A stretch of 64,000 nt of DNA from Mycobacterium paraffinicum (GCF_001907675.1 NZ_MPNT01000023.1:1-64000); one strand, 5' to 3'; shown: positions 9,089 to 19,081, numbered from the stretch's first letter. The notes: generated from the letters alone by a model not told the origin. Made by a program: numbers and translations.

Positions 9089-9143
9089 CGGGCCGCACCG
9101 CCCTGCGACAAGGCGCACGCATTAGGGGGAAGGGATATCTTCT

Positions 9144-11102
9144 GTGGCAACACCTCTGGTTGAGCGGCCGGCTGCCGAGCACAAGGCGTGGTCGTCGTTC
9201 TCCGATGTCTGCAAGCGGGGCTTGTTGGGCAAGCCATTGATCAACTCGGAGCTCGAGCACGAGAAGTTGTCGAACCCGGTCGCGCTCGGCGTGCTCTCAC
9301 CCGACGCGATCTCCTCCACCGCCTACGGCTCCGAGCAGATCATGATCGAACTGCTGCCGGCGGCCGGGATGGCCGCGTTCGCCCTACTGCTTCCGATCAC
9401 CGGCGTGATCCTGCTGATCCTGGTTTTGGTCGCCGCGTCGTACCGCCAGGTCGTCATGGTCTACACCCGCTCCGGCGGGTCGTACGTGGTCGCGCGGGAG
9501 AACTTCGGCCCTCGAGTGGCACAGGTCGCCGCGGCGGCGCTACTGATCGACTATGTGGTGACCGTCGCGGTGCAATGCGCGGCCGGGACGGTCGCGGTGG
9601 CGTCGGCGCTCCCGGTTCTGGGCCCCTACAGCCTGGAGATCACCGTCGGCATGGTGCTGTTGATGTGCTTTGCCAATCTGCGGGGGTTGCGGGAAGCGGG
9701 AGCGCGGTTCGCCCTGCCCACCTACGCTTTCGTGGCCATGGTCTCGCTGACGATCGTCGTCGGGGTCATCCGCGAACTGTGCGGAAACCTGCCGACCTAC
9801 GATCCCCAGCACATCGCCGGCGCGGTGCCGGTCCACCACGGCAGCGGACTGATCATGGGCGCGACCGTCCTGATTGTGTTGCGCGCGTTCGCCAACGGCG
9901 GTTCGTCACTGACCGGAGTGGAGGCCATCTCCAACACCGTCACCACGTTCCGCAAGCCGGAAGGTGTCAACGCCCGCCGGGTGATGACCATCATGGCCTG
10001 CATCCTCGCGTTCCTGCTCGCGGGCGTGGCGTGGCTGACGCACGTGACTCACGCCGTCCCCTACACGGACGGATACCCGTCGATGTTGTCCGAGATCGCC
10101 CGGGCGGTCTTCGGCCACGGCATGACCGGCAATCTGCTGTATATCCTGGTGCAGGCGTCGACCGCGGCGATCCTCTACACCGGCGGCAACACCAGCTTCA
10201 ACGGCTTCCCCGCGTTGGCGAGCTTCGTTGCCGGAGACCGGTTCCTGCCGCGCCCGCTGATGAAGCGCGGGCACCGCCTGGTCTTCTCCAACGGCATCCT
10301 GGCTCTGACGGCGCTATCGATCGCGCTGCTGATCATCACCGGGGGCTCGGTCGACGCGTTGGTGCCCTTCTACGCGATCGGGGTGTTCACCGGGTTCTCG
10401 ATGGCCGGCTACGGGATGACCAAACACTATCTGCGCCAGCGCGGTTCGGGCTGGCGGCGAAAGGTCCTGGTCAACCTGTCGGCGGGGGTCCTGTCGACGA
10501 TCGTCGTGGGGATCTTCGCGGTGGCCAAGTTCACCGAGGGGGCCTGGCTCATCGTGGTGGTCTTCCCGCTGCTGGTGCTGGCGTTGATGCGACTCAACCG
10601 GCAGTACCGCGTGGAGGCGTCGGTGCTGGAGATGTCTCGCACGGAAAAGCCGGTCCTGGACCGGTACACCCGTCACCGGGTCTTCGTCTTAGTGGATTCC
10701 ATCGACCTCGCCGAGGTGGAGGCGATGCGGTACGCAAACGGCCTGCATGCGGACGAGCTCACCGTGGTGCATTTCGTCATCGACGCCGAGCATGCCGCCC
10801 GGCTGCAAAAGCGTTGGGAAGTCTTCGAACACGACACGCCGCTGCGGCTGATCGACTGCCCTGATCGGCACCTGGGGCGTGCCGCGCACGAGCTGGTTCT
10901 CCGCGTGCTCAACGAGCATCCGGACACCAAGGCCACCGTGCTGCTGCCGCGCCGGACCTATTCGGCGCTGGTCGGCCGTTTGCTGCACGATCGCACCGCG
11001 GACAAGATCGCCCGCGCGGTCAGCAGGATTCCGGGGGCGGCCGCGCAGATCGTGCCCTATGACATCGAGTCCCGCATCGCCGAGGTCACTCGCGCGGGAT
11101 GA
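9144..11102 (+). CDS. KimA-like APC-superfamily potassium importer, copy 1
   Basis: The 652-residue product aligns by eye with Bacillus subtilis KimA (YdaO), a high-affinity K+ importer of the APC/KUP superfamily, and with mycobacterial Rv2690c. Shared features: LSPDAISSTAYGSEQIMIELL near the N-terminus, ASYRQVVMVYTRSGGSYVV, LLIDYVVTVAVQ, ANGGSSLTGVEAISN and GNTSFNGFPALASFVAGDRF, with about 12 membrane segments. The last 150 residues (HRVFVLVDSIDLAEVEAMRYA onward) form the soluble universal-stress-like domain typical of KimA. The GTG start follows a purine-rich AGGGGGAAGGG. It overlaps the next gene and faces the K+ channel gene. An amino-acid permease role is the alternative, as such genes are often so annotated. 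Confidence 0.85.
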   Translation: MATPLVERPAAEHKAWSSFSDVCKRGLLGKPLINSELEHEKLSNPVALGVLSPDAISSTAYGSEQIMIELLPAAGMAAFALLLPITGVILLILVLVAASYRQVVMVYTRSGGSYVVARENFGPRVAQVAAAALLIDYVVTVAVQCAAGTVAVASALPVLGPYSLEITVGMVLLMCFANLRGLREAGARFALPTYAFVAMVSLTIVVGVIRELCGNLPTYDPQHIAGAVPVHHGSGLIMGATVLIVLRAFANGGSSLTGVEAISNTVTTFRKPEGVNARRVMTIMACILAFLLAGVAWLTHVTHAVPYTDGYPSMLSEIARAVFGHGMTGNLLYILVQASTAAILYTGGNTSFNGFPALASFVAGDRFLPRPLMKRGHRLVFSNGILALTALSIALLIITGGSVDALVPFYAIGVFTGFSMAGYGMTKHYLRQRGSGWRRKVLVNLSAGVLSTIVVGIFAVAKFTEGAWLIVVVFPLLVLALMRLNRQYRVEASVLEMSRTEKPVLDRYTRHRVFVLVDSIDLAEVEAMRYANGLHADELTVVHFVIDAEHAARLQKRWEVFEHDTPLRLIDCPDRHLGRAAHELVLRVLNEHPDTKATVLLPRRTYSALVGRLLHDRTADKIARAVSRIPGAAAQIVPYDIESRIAEVTRAG

Positions 11103-11131
11103 GGCAATCGGGTCCTCGAGGAGGGGATGTT

Positions 11132-13132
11132 GTGACGCAACCGAGTGGCGGGATACCGCTCTCCTTCACCGACAAGTGCAAACGGCTTTTTCTCGGAGAG
11201 CCGTTGACCACCGACCAGTTGGATGGGGAGAGGCTGCCGAACGCCGTTGCATTGGGCGCTCTTTCGCCAGACGCGATCTCCTCGACGGCGTACGGCACCG
11301 AGCAGATCATGATCGAGCTGCTCCCGGCGGCGGGCATGGCGGCGTACGCGTTGGTGCTTCCGATCACCGGTGTCATCCTGGTGATCCTTGCGCTGGTGTG
11401 CGCGTCGTACCGCGAGGTCGTGATGGCCTACACGCGGGCCGGCGGTTCCTACACGGTCGCGCGGGAGAACTTCGGCCCGCGGGTGGCGCAGGTCGCCGCG
11501 GCGGCGTTGCTCATCGATTACGTGGTGACCGTGGCGGTGCAGCCCGCGGCGGCGACGGTGGCGGTGGTGTCGGCGATTCCCCCGCTGCGGCCCTATCACT
11601 TGGAGATCACCTTGGCGGCGGTCGTCCTGATCTGCCTGGCGAACCTGCGCGGGCTGCGGCGGTCGGGCCGCACGTTCGCGATGACGACCTACGCCTTCGT
11701 CGCCATGATCACGGTGACGATCCTGACCGGCTTCGTGCGTGAAATGTTCTGGGGCCTACCCAAATACGACCCACAGCACATCGCCGGCTCGGTGCCGGTG
11801 CATCAGGGCGGTGGCCTGGTGATGGGCGCGACGATCCTGATAGTGTTGCGCGCGTTCGCAAACGGCGGCACCTCGCTGACCGGCGTCGAGGCGGTCTCCA
11901 ACACCGTCAACGTCTTTCAAAAGCCGCAGGGCCCCAACGCACGTCGCGTGCTGACGTGGATGGCCTGCATCCTCGGGTTTTTGCTCGCGGGCGTGGGCTG
12001 GCTGACACACGTCACCCACGCCGCGGCCTATCTCGACGAATACCCGTCGATGCTTTCCGAGATCGCCCGGGCGGTCTTCGGCCACGGGGTCATCGGCAAC
12101 GTCTTCTACTTCTTGGTCCAGGCGTCGACCGCGGCGATCCTGTTCACGGGCTGCAACACCAGTTTCAACGGCTTCCCCGCGCTGGCCAGTTTCGTCGCCG
12201 AGGACCGCTTCCTGCCTCGCCCGCTGACCAAACGCGGCCACCGCCTGGTGTTCTCCAACGGCATCTTCGTGCTGACCGCGCTGGCCATGGTGCTGCTCAT
12301 CATCACCGAAGCCAAGGTGAGTGCGCTGGTGCCGTTCTTCGCGATCGGCGTCTTCACCGCCTTCGCGATGGCCGGATACGGCATGGCCAAGCACCACCTG
12401 ACCCGGCGAGATCCGGGCTGGCGAGTCAAGCTGGCGGTGAACCTGTCGGCGGGAATCATGTCGACGATCGTGGTGGGAATCTTCGTGGTGGCCAAGTTCA
12501 CCGAGGGGGCCTGGCTCATCGTGGTCATCTTCCCGCTGCTGGTGCTGGCGCTGATGCGGCTGAACCGGAAATACCGCGACGAGGCCTCGGTGCTGGAGAT
12601 GTCGCGCACCGAAGACCTGAACCTGGAGCGGCATCCGCGACTGCAGGTGCTGGTCTTCGTGGACACGATCGACCTCGCCGAGATCGAGGCGGTGCGCCTG
12701 GGCTACGGGCTACACGCCGACGAATTGACCGCAGTGCACTTCGTCATCGACGTCGACCATGCCGTCCGGTTGCGCGAGCGTTGGGACCGCTTTGAGCACG
12801 ACACCCCGCTGTGGCTGATCAACTGCCCGGACCGCCATTTGAGCCGCGCCGCACACGAATTGGTGTTGCGGGTGCTCAAGGACCATCCGGACACCAGGGT
12901 GACGGTGCTGTTCCCGCGCCGCACGTACTCGCCCCTGTTGGGTCGGCTGCTGCACGACCGCACGGCGGACAAGATGGCTCGCACCGTCAGCCGCATCCGG
13001 GACGCGACCGCCATCATCGTCCCCTACGACATCGAGTCGCGGATCGGACGGCTTGCGCCCAACGGCCTTGACGTCAACGGTGCGGCGGAAGTGGTGACAC
13101 CGATATCGAGTCTGGTGGGCGACCAGGCGTAG
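11132..13132 (+). CDS. KimA-like APC-superfamily potassium importer, copy 2
   Basis: A 666-residue paralogue of the preceding gene, closely similar along its whole length (LSPDAISSTAYGTEQIMIELL, ANGGTSLTGVEAVSN, CNTSFNGFPALASFVAEDRF, and the same soluble C-terminal domain). Tandem arrangement and similarity point to a local duplication, with possible heteromer formation since KimA is a dimer. Start choice: GAGGAGGGG lies 6 bp before GTG 11132; an upstream ATG at 11099 overlaps the previous stop but has no comparable site and would add 11 residues. The C-terminus carries about 25 extra residues compared with copy 1. Its TAG abuts the stop of the convergent methyltransferase gene with no spacer. 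Confidence 0.85.
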   Translation: MTQPSGGIPLSFTDKCKRLFLGEPLTTDQLDGERLPNAVALGALSPDAISSTAYGTEQIMIELLPAAGMAAYALVLPITGVILVILALVCASYREVVMAYTRAGGSYTVARENFGPRVAQVAAAALLIDYVVTVAVQPAAATVAVVSAIPPLRPYHLEITLAAVVLICLANLRGLRRSGRTFAMTTYAFVAMITVTILTGFVREMFWGLPKYDPQHIAGSVPVHQGGGLVMGATILIVLRAFANGGTSLTGVEAVSNTVNVFQKPQGPNARRVLTWMACILGFLLAGVGWLTHVTHAAAYLDEYPSMLSEIARAVFGHGVIGNVFYFLVQASTAAILFTGCNTSFNGFPALASFVAEDRFLPRPLTKRGHRLVFSNGIFVLTALAMVLLIITEAKVSALVPFFAIGVFTAFAMAGYGMAKHHLTRRDPGWRVKLAVNLSAGIMSTIVVGIFVVAKFTEGAWLIVVIFPLLVLALMRLNRKYRDEASVLEMSRTEDLNLERHPRLQVLVFVDTIDLAEIEAVRLGYGLHADELTAVHFVIDVDHAVRLRERWDRFEHDTPLWLINCPDRHLSRAAHELVLRVLKDHPDTRVTVLFPRRTYSPLLGRLLHDRTADKMARTVSRIRDATAIIVPYDIESRIGRLAPNGLDVNGAAEVVTPISSLVGDQA

Positions 13133-13876
13133 TTATCCGGCCAGCGTCGCGCGGATGCACTCGGTGACGTAGGGAAGCGCCAGTCCCGTCGAATTCGCCA
13201 GCGCCGGATGGGTGGCCAGCAACTCACGCACCTGCTCCAGGGTCCTGGTGCGGACCTCGGTCGGCGACGTGATGCAGTAGCTGCGCGACGCGACCAGGTC
13301 GATCAGGGCTTGCGGCGTAAGGTAATTCGTCCACTCGACCTGGTGGCGCTCCGGCTCGGTGAACGCCTCGGACAGCGTGACGTCGAAGCGGCCGCGGTCA
13401 CCGTCGGAGCCGATGATCTCGCCCAGCTCCCGCACCCAGCCCAACCGCTCGTCGCGGGTGTTCCACACCAGGCCCAGCCGCCCGCCCGGCCGCAACACGC
13501 GGGCCACCTCGGGGATGGCGCGTTCGGGATCCACCCAATGCCAGGCCTGCGCGACCAGCACAACGTCAACGCTGTTGTCCGGCAGGGGAATCCCTTCGGC
13601 GGTGCCCAGCAGCGCGCGGGTCTCCGGCAGCGAGGAGCGCAACACCTCCAGCATGTCGGGAATCGGGTCGACGGCGACGACGTCCAGCCCGCGTTCCACC
13701 AGCCGGGTGGTCAGCTTGCCGGTGCCCGCGCCCAGGTCCAGCACCTGGCGCGCGCCGCGCGGCAGCAGCCAGTCGATGGCCTCCGGGGGATAGGAGGGGC
13801 GTCCCCGCTCGTAGGCCGCCGCCGCCGAACCGAACGACAGGGAGCGGTCGTGGCGAGAGCGGGTCACCGCCGACAC
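13133..13876 (-). CDS. SAM-dependent class I methyltransferase (Rv3342-like)
   Basis: A 247-residue Rossmann-fold methyltransferase. Motif I is [11 protein letters not shown] (residues 45-55), the acidic end of strand 2 is VVAVDPI, and [18 protein letters not shown] is motif II/post-II of the ubiE-like (Methyltransf_11) group. The substrate is unknown. The gene starts inside the end of metX (13-bp overlap), so it is the last gene of a metC-metX-methyltransferase order conserved with M. tuberculosis Rv3340-Rv3342; coupling SAM use to methionine supply is plausible but unproven. Confidence 0.9.
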   Translation of the reverse strand: MSAVTRSRHDRSLSFGSAAAAYERGRPSYPPEAIDWLLPRGARQVLDLGAGTGKLTTRLVERGLDVVAVDPIPDMLEVLRSSLPETRALLGTAEGIPLPDNSVDVVLVAQAWHWVDPERAIPEVARVLRPGGRLGLVWNTRDERLGWVRELGEIIGSDGDRGRFDVTLSEAFTEPERHQVEWTNYLTPQALIDLVASRSYCITSPTEVRTRTLEQVRELLATHPALANSTGLALPYVTECIRATLAG

Positions 13877-14991
13877 GTGCCTTCGGTGGCGGCCAGATCC
13901 AGCGTCTTGCGAATCAGCTCACCGACCGCCTCGGATTCCACCAGGAAGCCGTCGTGCCCGCAGATGGACTCGACGACCTGCAGGCCGCCGCACCCCGGCA
14001 GCAACTCGGCTAGCTCCTCCTGCAACCGCAGCGGGTAGAGCCGGTCGGAGGTGATGCCACCGACCACGGCCGGCACCGGGCAACCGGTCAGGGCCGCGCG
14101 CACCCCGCCGCGGCCACGACCGACGTCGTGGCTGTTCAGCGACTCGGTCAGGGTCACGTAGCTGCCCGCATCGAAGCGGGCCAACAGCTTGTCGCCCTGA
14201 TGCTCCAGGTAGCTCTGCACGGCGTAGCGGCCGTCCGCGCCGCCCTGCTTGTCGTTGCCGAACCGGGTATCGAGCTCGGTCTCCCCGCGATAGGTCAGGT
14301 GCGCGAAGCGTCGGGCGATGGTCAGGCCGGTATCCGGGGTGCGGCCGGTGTCGTGATAATCGCCGCCCTGCCAGTTCGGGTCGGCCTTGATGGCCGCGAT
14401 CTGCGTGGTCTGGGTGCCGATCTGGTCCGCGGTCGCGCGCGCGCCGACCGCCAGCAGCAGCCCGGCGCGCACCCGGCTCGGGTGGCCGACCATCCACTCC
14501 AAAGCCCTTGCGCCGCCCATAGACCCACCAACAACCGCGGCGACCTCGTTGATTCCCAGTGTGGCCAGCGCGGCGATGTCGGCCTCGACCTGGTCGCGCA
14601 CGGTGATCATCGGAAACCTTGAACCCCAAGGCTTTCCGTCCCGGGCCAGCGAGCTGGGCCCGGTGGAGCCGCGGCAACCGCCCAACACGTTGGTGGCCAC
14701 GGCGCACCAGCGGTCGGTGTCGATCGGCGCGCCCGGACCGGCAACCCCGTCCCACCAGCCACCGGTGGGATGACCGGGTCCGGCGGGCCCGGTGATGTGC
14801 GAGTCGCCGGTCAGCGCGTGCAGCACCACCACCACGTTGTCGCGAGTCGGCGACAGCTCGCCCCAACGCTGGACGGCGATGCACACGTCGTCGATCACCG
14901 CGCCGCTCTCGGTGGTCAGCGAGCCGATGTGCACCAGGCCGATCTCGCCTTCGGCGGGCAGCGCCTGGGTGGGAACGTCGGAGATCGTCAT
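13864..14991 (-). CDS. metX: Homoserine O-acetyltransferase MetX
   Basis: MetX acetylates L-homoserine from acetyl-CoA, the first committed step of methionine synthesis. The 375-residue alpha/beta-hydrolase-fold protein starts [20 protein letters not shown] at the ATG 14989-14991. The nucleophile is S157 in [14 protein letters not shown]; the Asp ([10 protein letters not shown]) and His ([10 protein letters not shown]) of the triad are also visible, as is CRGSTGPSS near residue 110. It lies 11 bp behind metC (Rv3340) and overlaps the methyltransferase gene, so the three should share the SAM-IV-controlled transcript. Confidence 0.95.
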   Translation of the reverse strand: MTISDVPTQALPAEGEIGLVHIGSLTTESGAVIDDVCIAVQRWGELSPTRDNVVVVLHALTGDSHITGPAGPGHPTGGWWDGVAGPGAPIDTDRWCAVATNVLGGCRGSTGPSSLARDGKPWGSRFPMITVRDQVEADIAALATLGINEVAAVVGGSMGGARALEWMVGHPSRVRAGLLLAVGARATADQIGTQTTQIAAIKADPNWQGGDYHDTGRTPDTGLTIARRFAHLTYRGETELDTRFGNDKQGGADGRYAVQSYLEHQGDKLLARFDAGSYVTLTESLNSHDVGRGRGGVRAALTGCPVPAVVGGITSDRLYPLRLQEELAELLPGCGGLQVVESICGHDGFLVESEAVGELIRKTLDLAATEGTCRR

Positions 14992-15002
14992 GCCCGGGCC
15001 CC

Positions 15003-16382
15003 TTAGAACGCCGCCACGGCTTGCGGGTCGGCGCCGGAGGTTTCGGCGTTCGCACCGTACTTGCGGGCCGCCGCGAAACCGAGCTCGAGGTCGGCCAGGA
15101 TGTCGTCGATGCCCTCGATCCCGACGGCCAGCCGCACCAGCCCCGGGGTGACGCCGGTGGCCAGCTGCTCCTGCGGGCTCAGCTGGGCGTGCGTGGTGGA
15201 CGCCGGGTGGATCACCAGCGAGCGCACGTCGCCGATGTTGGCGACGTGGCTGTGCAGCTTCAGCGCGTTCACGAACGCCTTGCCGGCCTCGACGCCACCG
15301 GCCAGCTCGAAGGCCAGCACGGCGCCGGTTCCCTTGGGCGCCAGCTTCTTCGCCCGCTCGTGCCACGGCGAGCTGGGCAGCCCCGCGTAGTTCACCGACA
15401 GCACGCCGTCGTGACCCTCGAGGAATTCGGCGACGCGTTGCGCGTTGGCGACGTGCCGCTCGACGCGCAGGCTCAGGGTCTCGATGCCCTGGGCGACCAG
15501 GAACGCGTTGAACGGCGAGGCGGCCGACCCGAGGTCACGCAGCAGCTGCACCCGCGCCTTGAGCGCGTAGGCCGGCGGCCCGAGCTCGGCGAACACCACG
15601 CCGTGGTAGCTCGGATCGGGCGTGGTGAAGCCGGGGAAGCGGCCCTGCGTCCAGTCGAAGGTGCCGCCGTCGACGATCACGCCGGCGATCGCCGAGCCGT
15701 GCCCGCCGAGGTACTTGGTGGCCGAGTGCACCACGATGTCGGCGCCGTGGGAGAACGGCTGGATCAGGTAAGGCGTCGCGATGGTGTTGTCGACGATCAG
15801 GGGTATCCCGTTGGCGTGCGCGACGCCCGCCACCCCGGGAATGTCCAGCAGATCGATCTGCGGGTTGGAGATCGTCTCGCCGAAGAACGCCTTGGTGTTG
15901 GGCCGCACCGCGGCCTGCCAGGAATCCAGATCGTCGGGATCGTCGACGAAGCTGACCTCGATGCCGAGCTTGGCCAGCGAGTAGTGGAACAGGTTGTACG
16001 TGCCGCCGTAGAGCCGCGGGCTGGAGACGATGTGATCTCCGGCACACGCGAGGTTCAGGATGGCGAAGGTTTCCGCGGCCTGCCCGGAGCTCAGGAAAAG
16101 CGCGGCCACGCCGCCCTCGAGGGCGGCGATGCGCTGCTCGACGACGTCGGTGGTCGGGTTGCCGATCCGGGTGTAGATGTTGCCCGGCACCTCGAGCCCG
16201 AACAGGGCGGCGGCGTGGGTCGTGTCGTCGAACGTGTACGACGTGGTCTGGTAGATCGGCAGGGCGCGGGCGTTGGTGGCCGGGTCCGGGTGCTGGCCGG
16301 CGTGCACCTGCCTGGTCTCAAACGACCAGCTCGCGGTCGGATCGGCGTCGTCGTTGCTGGTGGCGCTGTTGTCGGGGCTCAC
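15003..16382 (-). CDS. metC: O-acetylhomoserine sulfhydrylase MetC (MetY-type)
   Basis: This PLP enzyme makes homocysteine from O-acetylhomoserine and sulfide. The 459-residue product is of the Cys/Met metabolism family: the PLP lysine is K223 in [11 protein letters not shown], and [16 protein letters not shown] and [12 protein letters not shown] bind cofactor phosphate. It is near-identical in pattern to M. tuberculosis Rv3340. The GTG start at 16380-16382 gives the expected N-terminus, though its Shine-Dalgarno is weak (AGAAAG). Upstream lie a SAM-IV riboswitch and a 19-codon ORF in the same frame, separated from metC by one TAA. Confidence 0.95.
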   Translation of the reverse strand: MSPDNSATSNDDADPTASWSFETRQVHAGQHPDPATNARALPIYQTTSYTFDDTTHAAALFGLEVPGNIYTRIGNPTTDVVEQRIAALEGGVAALFLSSGQAAETFAILNLACAGDHIVSSPRLYGGTYNLFHYSLAKLGIEVSFVDDPDDLDSWQAAVRPNTKAFFGETISNPQIDLLDIPGVAGVAHANGIPLIVDNTIATPYLIQPFSHGADIVVHSATKYLGGHGSAIAGVIVDGGTFDWTQGRFPGFTTPDPSYHGVVFAELGPPAYALKARVQLLRDLGSAASPFNAFLVAQGIETLSLRVERHVANAQRVAEFLEGHDGVLSVNYAGLPSSPWHERAKKLAPKGTGAVLAFELAGGVEAGKAFVNALKLHSHVANIGDVRSLVIHPASTTHAQLSPQEQLATGVTPGLVRLAVGIEGIDDILADLELGFAAARKYGANAETSGADPQAVAAF

Positions 16383-16451
16383 GTGCGTTTGCTTTCTGCG
16401 TCGAGGCTGGCGAATCGGGTATCGGGGTGCTGGCGGCTGGGCGGCCGCGGG

Positions 16452-16511
16452 TTAGCAGCGAAACACGAGTCGACACATGAGCCGATCCGAAGGAGCTGAA
16501 TATGTGCACAT
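16452..16511 (-). CDS. Putative 19-residue cysteine-containing leader peptide upstream of metC
   Basis: From ATG 16509-16511 the reading frame encodes MCTYSAPSDRLMCRLVFRC and then TAA at 16452-16454. AGGGG lies 8 bp before the ATG, a much better ribosome site than that of metC. Cysteine occurs three times, at position 2, position 13 and as the last codon. The ORF is in the metC frame and only the TAA separates the two (23 further codons to the metC GTG). Short Cys-containing leaders act as cysteine-responsive attenuators in mycobacteria; here that role is inference. Confidence 0.5.
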   Translation of the reverse strand: MCTYSAPSDRLMCRLVFRC

Positions 16512-16519
16512 CACGTCTT

Positions 16520-16552
16520 CCCCTCTAGTCAGGGGTCCGTTATGGCGGACCC
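16520..16552 (-). promoter_or_regulatory. Competing hairpins between the SAM-IV aptamer and the leader ORF
   Basis: Reading the minus strand, GGGTCCG pairs with CGGACCC (16533-16552, 6-nt loop). Immediately downstream CCCCT pairs with AGGGG (16520-16535, 6-nt loop), the latter being the Shine-Dalgarno of the mini-ORF. The two helices share bases 16533-16535 and exclude each other. There is no U-tract, so this looks like translational control and not an intrinsic terminator. Confidence 0.45.
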
Positions 16553-16664
16553 GCGCTTGCCGCGCAGCCTGTGGCTACTAGACCTGGTCATCACCCGGGG
16601 CACCCCACCGCGGTTGGAGGGTTGCCGGCCAGCAAGCCGGGGCTTGGTGCTGGCACTCATGACC
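16548..16664 (-). ncRNA. SAM-IV riboswitch
   Basis: The minus strand here matches the actinobacterial SAM-IV aptamer (Rfam family RF00634) that I recall from Mycobacterium sp. MCS almost base for base. It runs from GGTCATGAGTGCC, through AAGCCCCGGCTTGCTGGCC and GGCAACCCTCC, to GGTGATGACC closing P1, and then GCGGCAAGCGCGGGTC. It binds S-adenosylmethionine and represses downstream methionine genes when SAM is abundant. It precedes metC by about 165 bases and starts 7 bases after a -10 box. Confidence 0.92.
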
Positions 16665-16671
16665 AATACAA

Positions 16672-16677
16672 AGATTA
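16672..16677 (-). promoter_or_regulatory. -10 box TAATCT for the SAM-IV/metC transcript
   Basis: TAATCT on the minus strand fits TANNNT and stands 7 bases before the first G of the riboswitch P1 helix, so transcription should start at the aptamer's 5' end. Confidence 0.6.
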
Positions 16678-16811
16678 GCTTACTGCGCCGACTGGATGCC
16701 AATGGCAGGTCGACACCTGCCCAAACGCCCTTGATAACGTGGCAGGAAGACCGCTGAGCCCCCAGAGATCTGACCGAATATTCGAGGATTTTGACGCCGG
16801 GAAGAGGGACC

Positions 16812-19049
16812 GTGAGCGCCGAACAGCCGACCGTCATCTACACACTGACCGACGAGGCGCCGTTGCTGGCGACCTACGCGTTCCTGCCGATCGTGCGCGC
16901 CTTCGCCGAACCGGCGGGCATCACGATCAAGACCAGTGACATCTCCGTGGCCGCCCGGATCCTCGCCGAGTTTCCCGACTACCTGACCGAAGAACAGCGG
17001 GTTCCGGACAACCTGGGCGAGCTGGGCGAGCTGACGAACCTGCCCGACACCAACATCATCAAGCTGCCGAACATCAGCGCCTCGGTGCCCCAGCTGATCG
17101 CCGCCGTCAAGGAGCTGCAGGGCAAGGGATACAAGATCCCGGACTTCCCGCAGAGCCCGAAGACCGACGAGGACTCCGAAATCCGCGCCCGCTACGGCAA
17201 GTGCCTGGGCAGCGCGGTCAACCCGGTTCTGCGGCAAGGCAACTCGGACCGCCGCGCGCCCAAGGCGGTCAAGGAGTACGCGCGCCGGCACCCGCACAGC
17301 ATGGGGGAGTGGTCGCCGGCCTCGCGCACCCACGTGGCGACCATGCGGAAGGGCGACTTTTACCACGGCGAGAAGTCGATGACGCTGGACCGTGCGCGCA
17401 ACGTGAAGATGGTGCTGGAGACCAAGAGCGGGAAGACCCTCGAGCTCAAGGGAAAGGTCGAGCTGCGCGACGGCGACGTCATCGACTCCATGTTCATGAG
17501 CAAGAAGGCCCTGGTCGAGTTCTACGAGGAACAGATGCAGGACGCCTACGAGACCGGCGTGATGTTCTCGCTGCACGTCAAGGCGACGATGATGAAGGTC
17601 TCGCACCCCATCGTGTTCGGCCACGCGGTCAAGGTCTTCTACAAGGACGCGTTCGCCAAGCACCAGGAGCTCTTCGACGAGCTCGGTGTCAACGTCAACA
17701 ACGGATTGGTCGACCTCTACAACAAGATCGAGTCGCTGCCGGCGTCGCTGCACGAGGAGATCATCCGCGACCTGCACGCCTGCCACGAACACCGCCCCGA
17801 GCTGGCGATGGTCGATTCGGCCAAGGGCATCACCAACTTTCATTCCCCCAGTGACGTGATCGTGGACGCGTCGATGCCGGCGATGATCCGCGCGGGCGGC
17901 AAGATGTGGGGCGCCGACGGGCGGCAGAAGGACACCAAGGCCGTCAACCCCGAGTCCACCTTCTCCCGCATCTACCAAGAGATCATCAACTTCTGCAAGA
18001 CCCACGGCCAGTTCGATCCGACGACGATGGGCACCGTGCCCAACGTCGGTTTGATGGCGCAGCAGGCCGAGGAGTACGGCTCACACGACAAGACGTTCGA
18101 GATCCCCGAGGACGGCGTCGCCAACATCGTCGACCTCGACACCGGCGAGGTGCTGCTGACCCAGAACGTGGAAACCGGCGACATCTGGCGGATGCCCGTC
18201 GTCACCGACGAGGCGATCCGGGACTGGGTCAAGCTGGCCGTCACCCGGGCGCGTAACTCGGGCATGACGGCGGTGTTCTGGCTGGACACCGAGCGGCCGC
18301 ACGAGGTCGAGCTGCGCAAGAAGGTCAAGGCCTACCTCAAGGAACACGACACCGAGGGCCTCGAGATCCAGATCATGCCGCAGGTATGGGCCATGCGGTA
18401 CACGCTGGAGCGCGCGATGCGCGGGCAGGACACCATCGCCGTGACCGGCAACATCCTGCGCGACTACCTCACCGACCTGTTCCCCATCCTGGAGCTGGGC
18501 ACCAGCGCCAAGATGCTGTCCATCGTGCCGCTGATGGCCGGCGGCGGCATGTACGAGACCGGGGCGGGCGGTTCGGCGCCCAAGCACGTCCACCAGCTGC
18601 TCGAAGAGAACCACCTGCGCTGGGATTCCCTCGGTGAATTCCTCGCTCTGGGAGCGTGTTTCGAAGACATCGGCATCAAGACCGACAACCAGCGCGCCAA
18701 GATTCTCAGCAAGACGCTGGACGCCGCGATCGGCAAGCTGCTGGAGAACAACAAGAGCCCGTCGCGCAAGGCCGGCGAGCTCGACAACCGCGGCAGCCAG
18801 TTCTACCTGGCGCTGTACTGGGCGGCCGAACTCGCGCAATCCGACGACGAGGAGCTGCGCGAGCACTTCGCCGCGCTGGCCGACGAGTTGAGCCGCAACG
18901 AGGACACCATCGTGGCCGAACTCGCCAAGGCGCAGGGCGAGACCGTCGACATCGGTGGGTACTACTACCCGGACCGCGAGAAGACCACGGCAGTGATGCG
19001 GCCGAGCAAGACATTCAACGAAGCGCTGGACGCTTCGCATAGCTCGTAA
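16812..19049 (+). CDS. icd2: Monomeric NADP-dependent isocitrate dehydrogenase Icd2
   Basis: The 745-residue product is the large monomeric form of isocitrate dehydrogenase, converting isocitrate to 2-oxoglutarate, CO2 and NADPH in the TCA cycle. Length and segments such as [69 protein letters not shown] and [11 protein letters not shown] fit the family (M. tuberculosis Rv0066c, also 745 residues). GTG 16812 follows GAAGAGGGA; an ATG at 16791 would add seven residues. In M. tuberculosis icd2 lies far from icd1, whereas here it sits 32 bp upstream of icd1, probably as one operon. Confidence 0.95.
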   Translation: MSAEQPTVIYTLTDEAPLLATYAFLPIVRAFAEPAGITIKTSDISVAARILAEFPDYLTEEQRVPDNLGELGELTNLPDTNIIKLPNISASVPQLIAAVKELQGKGYKIPDFPQSPKTDEDSEIRARYGKCLGSAVNPVLRQGNSDRRAPKAVKEYARRHPHSMGEWSPASRTHVATMRKGDFYHGEKSMTLDRARNVKMVLETKSGKTLELKGKVELRDGDVIDSMFMSKKALVEFYEEQMQDAYETGVMFSLHVKATMMKVSHPIVFGHAVKVFYKDAFAKHQELFDELGVNVNNGLVDLYNKIESLPASLHEEIIRDLHACHEHRPELAMVDSAKGITNFHSPSDVIVDASMPAMIRAGGKMWGADGRQKDTKAVNPESTFSRIYQEIINFCKTHGQFDPTTMGTVPNVGLMAQQAEEYGSHDKTFEIPEDGVANIVDLDTGEVLLTQNVETGDIWRMPVVTDEAIRDWVKLAVTRARNSGMTAVFWLDTERPHEVELRKKVKAYLKEHDTEGLEIQIMPQVWAMRYTLERAMRGQDTIAVTGNILRDYLTDLFPILELGTSAKMLSIVPLMAGGGMYETGAGGSAPKHVHQLLEENHLRWDSLGEFLALGACFEDIGIKTDNQRAKILSKTLDAAIGKLLENNKSPSRKAGELDNRGSQFYLALYWAAELAQSDDEELREHFAALADELSRNEDTIVAELAKAQGETVDIGGYYYPDREKTTAVMRPSKTFNEALDASHSS

Positions 19050-19081
19050 GCTTCAAGCGCCGCGAGATAGGGAGTTGACCG

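Larger units (their letters stand above)
8504..9143. other. 640-bp intergenic region between divergent K+ genes, no gene seen
   Basis: I find no convincing ORF here and the GC content is visibly lower than in the flanks. An imperfect inverted repeat (GTGGCAC..CGCTT against AAGCG..GTGTCAC) lies at about 8598-8631. A -10-like TATGGT at 9029-9034 would start a transcript at about 9041, exactly where a stem-loop begins (see separate entry). I looked for the c-di-AMP (ydaO) riboswitch consensus, which controls KimA genes in Firmicutes, and did not recognise it. Its length and placement suggest shared control of K+ export and import. Confidence 0.6.

Noticed and set aside
16533..16552. Intrinsic terminator after the SAM-IV aptamer
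   Set aside because: The stem is good but no U-rich tract follows on the minus strand; the arrangement fits Shine-Dalgarno control better.
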